A DNA stretch of 11,773 nt, taken from an uncultured bacterium (GTDB taxonomy: Bacteria > Gemmatimonadota > Gemmatimonadetes > Longimicrobiales > RSA9). The stretch lies in assembly GCA_937889645.1 (NCBI GenBank), contig CALBZE010000148.1:1-11773 (forward strand), in the 5' to 3' direction. The notes beneath the pieces are model-generated. The model was not told the DNA's origin, searched no databases, and saw nothing but the letters and a program-made list of their open reading frames with translations. Numbering within the stretch: the stretch's first letter is position 1; each line of letters opens with the position of its first letter. Shown here one piece after another: positions 6,755 to 11,773 of this stretch. The position numbers and the translations under genes are program-made.

Positions 6755-7030
6755 TCATCCGCCGGCGATGCTCGGCACGATCGTGATCACGTCGCCCGCC
6801 GCGACCTCGCTCGCCTCGCCCGCGCCCCAGCGGATGTCTTCCTCGTTGACGTAGACGTTGACGTAGCTGCGCAGCCGGCCATCCTCGCCGTAGAGGTGGC
6901 GGCGCAGCGCGGGGTACCGCGCGATCGCCTCCTCCAGCGCCCCGCGCACCGTCGCCGCCTGGACCTCGAACTCCGACCGGCCGTCCACGACCCCACGCAG
7001 CGCGGCCGGCATTCGGATTACTACAGCCAC
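6755..7030 (-). CDS. CysO/MoaD/ThiS-family sulfur carrier protein
   Basis: 91 residues, a normal size for a ubiquitin-like sulfur carrier. It ends in SIAGG; the C-terminal Gly-Gly is the site that is adenylated and thiocarboxylated in this family. The segments RLRSYVNVYVNEEDIRW (52-68) and AAGDVITIVPSIAGG (77-91) closely follow mycobacterial CysO, which hands sulfur to a cysteine synthase (from memory of that family). A role in cysteine, molybdopterin or thiamine sulfur transfer is possible; CysO-like is the best guess. GTG 7030 is chosen over the GTG at 7060 because AGGAGGAGG (7041-7049) lies just upstream and the family begins with this strand. No activating enzyme or cysteine synthase is in the window. 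It may be cotranscribed with the DUF4015 gene 157 bases downstream. Confidence 0.88.
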   Translation of the reverse strand: MAVVIRMPAALRGVVDGRSEFEVQAATVRGALEEAIARYPALRRHLYGEDGRLRSYVNVYVNEEDIRWGAGEASEVAAGDVITIVPSIAGG

Positions 7031-7040
7031 CGTCCGATCC

Positions 7041-7049
7041 CCTCCTCCT
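7041..7049 (-). promoter_or_regulatory. Strong Shine-Dalgarno for the CysO-like gene
   Basis: On the minus strand this reads AGGAGGAGG, ten bases before GTG 7030. It rules against the GTG at 7060, which lies upstream of it. Confidence 0.75.
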
Positions 7050-7305
7050 GTGTCGGGCACGGCGGACCCACCGCGCCCGCCACTACTATGGCCCCCCGCT
7101 TCACATGTTCCGCAAAATGTACCGCTGCGACAAACCTTTCCAGGGCGTCACGTTCGCCGGCGCCCCAGCCCCACGCGCCCAACCCGCCGATCTCGTGCCC
7201 GAAGCCGACCAGGTCGCGCCTCGGACCGTCTCATTCCTCCGGCGCCCGCCCCCTGGTCCGCATCGTGCGCTTTTCGGCTCCGGCCGGAATCACCGGCGCT
7301 CCAGC
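7050..7305. other. Divergent spacer between the CysO-like gene and the small charged protein
   Basis: The two flanking genes point away from each other, so promoters for both should lie here. Base composition dips around 7100-7135. A plus-strand frame is open from ATG 7105 into the small gene, but it has no Shine-Dalgarno and its translation looks like non-coding sequence. I see no convincing -35/-10 pair, riboswitch or RNA gene. Confidence 0.5.
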
Positions 7306-7310
7306 GGAGG
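7306..7310 (+). promoter_or_regulatory. Shine-Dalgarno deciding the start at 7318
   Basis: GGAGG lies seven bases before ATG 7318, the best ribosome site in this open frame, and separates the likely gene from the upstream in-frame ATG at 7105. Confidence 0.7.
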
Positions 7311-7317
7311 TTGCCCC

Positions 7318-7599
7318 ATGCGTGAGAAGGAAGCGCGAACCGGTCGTCGGCGGTCCGAGCCCGAGCCGCTCGAGACTCTCACCCCGGACGAGTACGCCGG
7401 CCAGGGAGGGCCGGAGCGGCCACGTCCGTCGCTCGACGAGGACCTGCGGCCCGTCCCCTCCCAGGCCGAGGGCGACCGGGAGACGGTCGAGGAAGACCTG
7501 CGTTTCACAGAGCGCCGCGCCGAGCGGCGTCGGGAGCGTCGCAAGCGCCGCGGCGCCGGGCCGAATCGCGCGCCGTGCGCCGGGTCGGAGCGCGCGTGA
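7318..7599 (+). CDS. Small highly charged hypothetical protein
   Basis: 93 residues, rich in Glu, Arg, Asp and Pro, with almost no hydrophobic stretch. The first part is acidic/proline-rich (EPEPLETLTPDEYAG), a helical charged segment (ETVEEDLRFTERRAERR) follows, and the end is strongly basic (RRRERRKRRG). It is probably disordered or partly helical and could bind nucleic acid or a protein partner, but no family is recognised. The ATG follows a good GGAGG. It is convergent with waaA, whose stop lies 45 bases away, with no clear terminator between. The Shine-Dalgarno, a length without stops and the periodic charge pattern favour a real gene. Confidence 0.6.
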   Translation: MREKEARTGRRRSEPEPLETLTPDEYAGQGGPERPRPSLDEDLRPVPSQAEGDRETVEEDLRFTERRAERRRERRKRRGAGPNRAPCAGSERA

Positions 7600-7644
7600 A
7601 GCGCCGGGCGTGAGCGTACGCCGGGCGCCCTGCCCGAGCCCGCG

Positions 7645-8976
7645 TCAGCCCGCCGACGCCGGCGTCGCCGACGCCTCCAGGAACTCGGCGATCAGCTCCG
7701 CGTTCGCGGCCGCGCCGCCCAGCTCCGATCGCACGAACTCCAACGCCGCCCGGCCGGCCTCGGCACGGCGCTCCGGGTCCAGCACGAGCGCCACGAGCAT
7801 CTCCTCCAGCTCCGACGCGCTCCGGACGACCGTCCCGCCGCCCGCCCACGCCAGCGCGTCCGCCTCCCGGGCGTTTCCGTGCCGTGGCCCGTACAGCACC
7901 GGCACGCCGAGCGCCGCCGGCTCGACCACCGAATGCAGCCCGTCGTGGCCGAATCCGCCGCCCACGTACGCCACATCCGCGATCGCGTACAGGTCCGCGA
8001 GCACACCGACCCGGTCGACCACGACCGCCTCCGGGAGCGGAGCGTCGCTCGCCTCGACCGCCGCGAGCCGCGCGTGCGTGACGCCCGCCGCGTCCAGCGC
8101 CCGTTCGACCCCGACCAGGTGCGCCTCCGTCGGCTCGTGCGGCGCCACGATGAGCCGCAACGGGCCGGCGGCCCGCGCCCGCGCGAACGCCGGGACCAGC
8201 CGCGCCTCGTCCGCCGGCCACGTCGACCCCGCGACCACCGTCGTCGCCACGCCGTCATTCAGGCGACGTAGCAGCGGCAGCCTCTCCGTCGCCCCGGCCT
8301 CCCGCAGCCGCACGACCCGCGCCCAGACCTGGTCGAACCGCGCGTCCCCGGTCACGCGAACCCGCTCGGGCGATACACCCAGCAACGCGAACCGCGCAGC
8401 GTCCGCCTTCGCCACCGCGCCCACGGCGTCCAGCCGCCGGTACGCCGGGCCCAGCAGGAAGCGCGAGCCGGCGCGCAGTCGACTCGACCCGGCACCCAGC
8501 ACCGCGTTGACCAGCACGTGACGCACGCCGCGCCGCGTCGCCTCCCGCCCCAACACCGGCCAGATCTCCGTCCGCACGAACGCGATCACCCCAGGCCGCA
8601 GAGCGTCCAGCGCACGCCCGACCTCGGACCGGACATCCCACGGCAGGTAACCGGCCACGTCGGCGCCCACCCGCGCGGCGATCCGCTCCGCCGACGGCGA
8701 AAAGTACGTGAAGGCGACCTGCACCTCCGGCCTGAGCTCCCGCAGCGCCGACACGATCGCTTGCGCCATCAGCCCCTCGCCCACCGACGGCGCGTGGACC
8801 CACACCAGCGGCCGCGACGCATCACGGGATTCCCGCGCCCACGCCTCCAACGCCGCGATCGCGCCGCGTCGCCCACGCACACCCTGCCCCAGCTTCGGAC
8901 TCAGTGGCGCCGCCAGCCCGAGCAGCGGCCGCGCGCCCACGACCGCCGCCTCGTATATCCACTCACGTTTTTGCAT
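7645..8976 (-). CDS. waaA: 3-deoxy-D-manno-octulosonic acid (Kdo) transferase
   Basis: 443 residues, close to the usual 420-430 for WaaA/KdtA, a GT-B glycosyltransferase on the inner face of the inner membrane that adds Kdo from CMP-Kdo to lipid IVA. Motifs: HAPSVGEG (61-68) containing the probable catalytic base Glu67, FTYFSPSAE (89-97), RTEIWP (135-140), TGDARFDQV (209-217), GSTWPADE (250-257), APHEP (278-282), VGGGFGHDGLHSVVEP (338-353) and YGPRHGN (362-368). RTEIWP differs from the common ETELWP form. ATG 8976 is without a Shine-Dalgarno, but TAAGTT ends six bases upstream with TTGTGA 18 bases before it, so the message may be leaderless. It implies a Kdo-containing lipopolysaccharide in this organism. 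Kdo synthesis genes are not in the window. Confidence 0.93.
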   Translation of the reverse strand: MQKREWIYEAAVVGARPLLGLAAPLSPKLGQGVRGRRGAIAALEAWARESRDASRPLVWVHAPSVGEGLMAQAIVSALRELRPEVQVAFTYFSPSAERIAARVGADVAGYLPWDVRSEVGRALDALRPGVIAFVRTEIWPVLGREATRRGVRHVLVNAVLGAGSSRLRAGSRFLLGPAYRRLDAVGAVAKADAARFALLGVSPERVRVTGDARFDQVWARVVRLREAGATERLPLLRRLNDGVATTVVAGSTWPADEARLVPAFARARAAGPLRLIVAPHEPTEAHLVGVERALDAAGVTHARLAAVEASDAPLPEAVVVDRVGVLADLYAIADVAYVGGGFGHDGLHSVVEPAALGVPVLYGPRHGNAREADALAWAGGGTVVRSASELEEMLVALVLDPERRAEAGRAALEFVRSELGGAAANAELIAEFLEASATPASAG

Positions 8977-8982
8977 GGCAAG

Positions 8983-9012
8983 AACTTACGCTGAGCGGTC
9001 CGCCGATCACAA
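8983..9012 (-). promoter_or_regulatory. Candidate waaA promoter, possibly leaderless
   Basis: On the minus strand TTGTGA (9012-9007), an 18-base spacer and TAAGTT (8988-8983) resemble a sigma-70 promoter. The -10 ends six bases before ATG 8976 with no Shine-Dalgarno, which would place the RNA start at the initiation codon. Confidence 0.45.
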
Positions 9013-9086
9013 GATGGGCGCTTCGCGAGCCCGGCCTTCCACGGGCCGCGCCGGTGGCCGGACCGGCCCCATTGGCGCTCGGCGGC

Positions 9087-9872
9087 TCACTCGAACCTCA
9101 CCTCGACCCGGTGCTCGAACCACGACCGTGCGATGAGGGACGGGGCGCAGGCCAGCTTGGGGTCGGAATCTCCGAGCGTCCGCTCCATGTCGATGCGTAA
9201 CGTCAGCTCCCGAGTGCCCACGGGCACACGGGCCAGGAAGTCGCTTGGGATGACCAGCACGCCGTTTCGCGGGACCAGCTCGATCCAGTACGTGCCGGAC
9301 GCGTCGTCCGGCACGAGCACCCGCGCCCGCACACGCGACGTCTCCAGCGCATCCGGGTTGGCGAGGAAGGGCAGCTCCAGCGCCCGATCCCGGTGGATGA
9401 CCGCGCCCGCGCCCGGCGCCAGCACGACCGGGAGGACGACGTCGAAGCCGCACCCCGCGACCACCTCCGAGCCCCCGATCCGGATCGCGGCCTCCGGCCG
9501 CGCCACTACTTCCGACACCCGCGCCCGATAGACCGGCTCGCCGACCCGAACATACTGCCGCTCCGCCACGTGCCCGCCGACCACCACCGACCCGGCGTCC
9601 AGATAGCGCACCAGCCAGTCCCCGGCGCGGTCCTCGTACCCGTAGACGTAGCCCTGGAACTCGAACCGCGTCCCGCCTCTCCCGCTGAAGATACCCACGT
9701 TCACAACCACGCCGGCCGCGGGGATCCCGACCACCGTCGGATCCACCAGCCGAACCCCGCCGCACGACGACACGAGCGCCGCAATCAACACCAGCACGGC
9801 CGCCACCGGCAGCACCGCCGGCGCCGCCGACCCGTCCGGCCACCCGGCCCCGCTCCGCGTCCCACGCCTCAC
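9087..9872 (-). CDS. Hypothetical lipoprotein
   Basis: 261 residues from GTG 9872. The N-terminus has RR, a hydrophobic stretch AVLPVAAVLVLIAAL (19-33) and a lipobox VSSC with Cys37 as the lipidation site. The mature part is rich in beta-forming Val, Gly and Arg runs, such as GVVVNVGIFSGRGG and GSVVVGG, and looks like one or two beta-sandwich domains. I do not recognise the family. Two cysteines further on (in VAGCGFD and LACAPS) could form a disulfide. The start overlaps the stop of the HExxH gene as GTGA, so translation is coupled and the two proteins probably work together in the periplasm or outer membrane. A long in-frame extension upstream is a shadow of that neighbouring gene. The signal and lipobox are clear; the function is unknown. 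Confidence 0.8.
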   Translation of the reverse strand: MRRGTRSGAGWPDGSAAPAVLPVAAVLVLIAALVSSCGGVRLVDPTVVGIPAAGVVVNVGIFSGRGGTRFEFQGYVYGYEDRAGDWLVRYLDAGSVVVGGHVAERQYVRVGEPVYRARVSEVVARPEAAIRIGGSEVVAGCGFDVVLPVVLAPGAGAVIHRDRALELPFLANPDALETSRVRARVLVPDDASGTYWIELVPRNGVLVIPSDFLARVPVGTRELTLRIDMERTLGDSDPKLACAPSLIARSWFEHRVEVRFE

Positions 9873-10756
9873 CACCCCGACTCCATGTACGCTGCCTCGT
9901 CCTCCCACGGCCGGGACTCGTACGGCAGCGCCAGGATCATCAGCCCCGCGATCGCCATGTAGACCCCGCCGAAGTCGACGTACCGGTTCACGACGTCGCC
10001 GTGCGGGATCCGTTCGACGAGCCAGTCCTCGATCGGATCCGCCCACGCAACGTGCAGGAACGCGTCCTGGACGATGTGCACCCGCTCGTGGGCGAGCAGT
10101 CGCCCGTAATCGAACGGGGGCATGAGCGACCGGTCGCTCAACAGGATCGTCCCCCACAGCTCCATGCCGCCGACCCCGCGGCCCGACTCCCCTTCGATCA
10201 CCCGACCCCGCGCGCCGAACACCGGCGCGCCCGCCGACACCGTCTCGGCTCCGTCCAGTGACAGGTCGTCGTTCAGCACCAGACGACTCAGGAAGATCGC
10301 GCGCCCCAGATGCAGCCGCGCCGATACGCCACCGCTGTCAGACGACGTCCGCCAGTCCACCACCAGCGGCCCCAACGGAAGGATCAGCCGATCGACCGCC
10401 CCGCGCCCCGCCGCCGCGTTGCGAACCATCGACGCGCCCGCCGCGCCCACCACCCCGCCCGCCAGCCCAGCCCCTGGAAACGCCGACGTGCTCAGCCGCT
10501 TCCCCGCGTACTGCAGCCCGCCGCCCAGCACGCCGCCACGGAACCCCTCCAGGAACGACCCGCCCCGCACCCACACCACCACCCCGGACGTCAGCCCGCC
10601 CAGCAGCGCGTTCGCCCCGATGATCACCGCCTCCCGCGATGCCGTAGCCTGCGCCGCCACCCCGGGCGCAGCCAGCGTCGCCGCCATACCCGCCACCAGC
10701 ACCACGACCGGCACCACACGGCCGACCCGTCGCCCCAGCTCCCCGATCCGCGGCAT
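9869..10756 (-). CDS. Secreted HExxH-motif protein, putative zinc metallopeptidase
   Basis: 295 residues. The N-terminus (GRRVGRVVPVVVLVAGMAATLAAPGVAAQA) is a signal peptide with likely cleavage after about residue 35. Residues 46-115 are Gly/Ala-rich with glycine-zipper character and may be membrane-associating. LLAHERVHIVQDAFLH (220-235) contains HERVH (223-227), an HExxH zinc motif; a possible third ligand is an acidic residue in WEDEAAYME (284-292), as in other short peptidases with HE..H..Q and a later EA motif. The hydrophobic stretch VYMAIAGLMILALP (265-278) lies between. The family is not identified, so peptidase activity is an inference. GGAG (10764-10767) lies seven bases before ATG 10756. 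The gene is downstream of gdx with a 148-base gap and is coupled to the lipoprotein gene. Confidence 0.8.
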   Translation of the reverse strand: MPRIGELGRRVGRVVPVVVLVAGMAATLAAPGVAAQATASREAVIIGANALLGGLTSGVVVWVRGGSFLEGFRGGVLGGGLQYAGKRLSTSAFPGAGLAGGVVGAAGASMVRNAAAGRGAVDRLILPLGPLVVDWRTSSDSGGVSARLHLGRAIFLSRLVLNDDLSLDGAETVSAGAPVFGARGRVIEGESGRGVGGMELWGTILLSDRSLMPPFDYGRLLAHERVHIVQDAFLHVAWADPIEDWLVERIPHGDVVNRYVDFGGVYMAIAGLMILALPYESRPWEDEAAYMESGW

Positions 10757-10784
10757 CGGCCCGCTCCACCTGCCCGAACGTAGA

Positions 10785-10816
10785 ATCGGGCCGCCGGCGC
10801 CACGCCGCGGCCCGAT
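10785..10816. other. 10-bp perfect hairpin upstream of the HExxH gene
   Basis: ATCGGGCCGC (10785-10794) pairs with GCGGCCCGAT (10807-10816) around a 12-nt loop. It lies between gdx and the HExxH gene on the minus strand. It could attenuate or terminate the gdx transcript, but the following bases are only weakly T-rich (ATTCTACG), so a standard intrinsic terminator is not shown. The rest of this 148-base gap shows nothing more. Confidence 0.5.
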
Positions 10817-10904
10817 CCATCAGATCCAGCAACTTCCCCGCCACTCCGGCTGGCCCGTGCCGGCCTCGCGGTCCCGCGCCCGCGCCGACCGCGCGCGACC
10901 CCCG

Positions 10905-11240
10905 CTACGACCCGCCCGCCGATCCCCCGCTCGCCAGGCGCAAGCCCACGATCCCCGTCACGATCAGGCCGATGCACACCAGCCGCAGCGCCGTCGCCGG
11001 CTCGCGGAACAGCACGATCCCGAGCACCGCCGTCCCGACCGTGCCGATCCCCGTCCACACCGCGTACGCCGTCCCGATCGGGAGCGACCTCACCGCCAGC
11101 CCGAGCAGCCCCATGCTCGCGATCATCGAGGCGATGGTCCACACCGTCGGCCAGAGCCGCGTGAAGCCATCTGTATACTTCAGCCCGACGGCCCAACCGA
11201 CCTCGAGCAGCCCCGCCACCACCAGGATCCCCCACGCCAT
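10905..11240 (-). CDS. gdx: SMR-family guanidinium exporter (Gdx/SugE)
   Basis: 111 residues with four hydrophobic helices, the standard small multidrug resistance fold that works as a dual-topology dimer in the inner membrane. Glu13 in GLLEVGWAVGLKYT is the substrate/proton-coupling Glu. Trp16, Ser42, Tyr59 and Trp62 in GTAYAVWTGIG match the guanidinium-exporter (Gdx) subtype as I know it, rather than the EmrE drug-exporter subtype. The DGFTRLWPT loop is also typical. It should exchange guanidinium for protons. ATG 11240 is chosen because the family starts with MAW; an in-frame TTG at 11255 would add five residues. It follows the 65-aa gene by 11 bases, so the two are cotranscribed. I saw no guanidine riboswitch upstream. 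Confidence 0.9.
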   Translation of the reverse strand: MAWGILVVAGLLEVGWAVGLKYTDGFTRLWPTVWTIASMIASMGLLGLAVRSLPIGTAYAVWTGIGTVGTAVLGIVLFREPATALRLVCIGLIVTGIVGLRLASGGSAGGS

Positions 11241-11251
11241 TTCTCTATGCG

Positions 11252-11449
11252 TCAAAGCCCCACGTACTCACGCGCCTCGGGATCGACCTGGACCCGAATC
11301 TCGACGAGATCGGCCGTCGCCTCGGCCTCCGGCGGGAACTCCTCCGCCGCGCGGACGAGCGCTTCGCGCAGCGTGGCCGCCTCGACGTCCAGCATCTCGT
11401 ACCGCTTCCCCGAGTCGCCGTAGCGGATCGTCACCCGATACCGAGCCAT
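11252..11449 (-). CDS. Small hypothetical protein, 65 residues, upstream of gdx
   Basis: Sequence pattern: an initial beta strand (RYRVTIRYG), a second strand (RYEMLDVEA), a helix (TLREALVRAAEEF) and a third strand (LVEIRVQVD), i.e. a compact beta-beta-alpha-beta fold. It is acidic, cytoplasmic, and has no cysteines or membrane segment. No family is recognised. ATG 11449 is chosen because GGAG (11456-11459) stands six bases upstream; a longer in-frame ORF up to 11503 begins in unconserved-looking sequence. It ends 11 bases before gdx and should share its transcript, suggesting a link to that exporter or simple operon membership. Confidence 0.72.
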   Translation of the reverse strand: MARYRVTIRYGDSGKRYEMLDVEAATLREALVRAAEEFPPEAEATADLVEIRVQVDPEAREYVGL

Positions 11450-11481
11450 TGCCCTCTCCGCGCGCCTGGAATCCGACCGGA

Positions 11482-11510
11482 TGGACTCCCCGGCCGACGG
11501 CACCTATATT
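11482..11510 (+). promoter_or_regulatory. Plus-strand promoter-like sequence
   Basis: TGGACT (11482-11487), a 17-base spacer and TATATT (11505-11510) fit a sigma-70 promoter, in a GC-rich genome where TATATT stands out. It points away from the 65-aa gene toward the window end, and the -10 ends seven bases before GTG 11518. Confidence 0.5.
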
Positions 11511-11517
11511 TGCTTCC

Positions 11518-11754
11518 GTGCGTTACATAGGCAATGTGCTGCCCGCGAACGCCCGCTGGACCCGCGATATCCCGTCAATACACCGCTGGATGGCCATTCG
11601 TACACGAGAAGCCGTGAACGCCTCTAGCGGATCGCGCTCCCCATGCCCAATTTCGCCCTATAAACTGCCCGGGGTGCGCTCCAGCCCATTTCTGGCCACG
11701 AGTGCATCCCTAATCCAGCATGAGCTATTGTCAAATGTTGTGGATCGAGGGTGA
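11518..11754 (+). CDS. Doubtful small ORF, possibly leaderless
   Basis: 78 codons from GTG 11518 to TGA 11752-11754, beginning MRYIGNVLPANARW. The frame is open, but no family is recognised, there is no Shine-Dalgarno, and codon use is unlike the neighbours: TTA-type and A/T-ending codons such as TCA, ATA, CTA and AAT appear, and GC is about 60% against roughly 70% nearby. It may be non-coding leader or spacer transcribed from the promoter just upstream, or a decayed or transferred gene. Confidence 0.25.
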   Translation: MRYIGNVLPANARWTRDIPSIHRWMAIRTREAVNASSGSRSPCPISPYKLPGVRSSPFLATSASLIQHELLSNVVDRG

Positions 11755-11773
11755 TCAGGCGGCCTCCTTCCGC

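Larger units (their letters stand above)
11450..11773. other. Spacer at window end, lower in GC
   Basis: Apart from the doubtful ORF and promoter above, no gene is supported. GC falls to about 60%, and below 50% at 11701-11760. On the minus strand a perfect TTGACA lies at 11734-11729, with only a weak -10 (TAGGGA or AGGGAT) 16-17 bases on; it could drive the 65-aa gene and gdx. A minus-strand frame is open from the window edge for about 49 codons without recognisable content. No tRNA, rRNA or riboswitch fold was recognised. Confidence 0.5.

Noticed and set aside
5152..8521. Long plus-strand ORFs over the minus-strand genes
   Set aside because: Arg/Pro/Ser/Ala-rich shadows; the recognisable domains are on the minus strand (DUF4015, CysO-like, WaaA).
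9875..10157. Longer start for the lipoprotein
   Set aside because: It would put about 95 unrelated Arg-rich residues before a clear signal peptide and lipobox; the GTGA overlap at 9872 is a better start.
10122..11423. 433-residue plus-strand ORF
   Set aside because: Shadow of the HExxH, gdx and 65-aa genes; no motifs.
11450..11773. Guanidine riboswitch ahead of gdx
   Set aside because: I looked on the minus strand for the paired ACGR-loop hairpins and for ykkC-like conserved segments and saw none; a covariance-model search would be needed to exclude it.
11739..11773. 16S rRNA 3' end resemblance (GATCA near GGCCTCCTTCC)
   Set aside because: The match is short and the order differs from the GGATCACCTCCTT tail; no rRNA sequence precedes it on either strand.

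Overview
The window is very GC-rich (roughly 70% by eye) with strong C/G bias at third codon positions. A Kdo transferase marks a Gram-negative with Kdo-type lipopolysaccharide. Together with a DUF4015-type secreted protein, a membrane MutS-like ATPase and a CysO-like sulfur carrier, this suggests Gemmatimonadota or a similar high-GC diderm. That placement is an inference from gene content, not a sequence match. The DNA looks like ordinary chromosome: there are no rRNA or tRNA genes, no transposases, and no CRISPR array.

Layout, plus strand 1-5039: the 3' part of an ABC exporter gene, then a stand-alone response-regulator receiver (1124-1510) overlapping by 4 bp a pseudo-receiver/degenerate GGDEF/EAL protein (1507-3144), then a membrane-anchored MutS-like ATPase (3168-5039). 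The MutS-like gene overlaps tail-to-tail by 20 bp with a minus-strand DUF4015 gene (5020-6597). Upstream of that lies a CysO/MoaD-like gene (6755-7030, minus). A divergent spacer then leads to a small charged protein (7318-7599, plus). The rest to 11449 is on the minus strand. In transcription order it holds a 65-aa unknown protein, a Gdx/SugE guanidinium exporter, a secreted HExxH protein, a lipoprotein coupled to it by a GTGA overlap, and waaA. The last 250 bases are less GC-rich and hold only a weak plus-strand ORF behind a promoter-like sequence.

The most unusual feature is at 13-317, inside the ABC transporter reading frame. It is a run of about 13 short hairpins separated by 5-10 nt, mostly C-rich spacers. 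Stem sequences differ, but many hairpins keep a GNA-type triloop (GAA or GCA), and the whole run stays open in frame as an Ala/Pro/Glu/Arg-rich insert of about 110 residues. By comparison with ordinary exporters it sits in the nucleotide-binding domain, just before the strand carrying WVLKDISF. It resembles in-frame palindromic elements such as those of Rickettsia, but with a structure-conserved, sequence-variable design that I do not recognise.

Other points of interest are the receiver plus pseudo-receiver c-di-GMP pair, the HExxH protein/lipoprotein pair, an unknown small protein joined to the guanidinium exporter, and two genes with no Shine-Dalgarno but a TAACTT or TAAGTT box ending six bases before ATG, suggesting leaderless transcripts.
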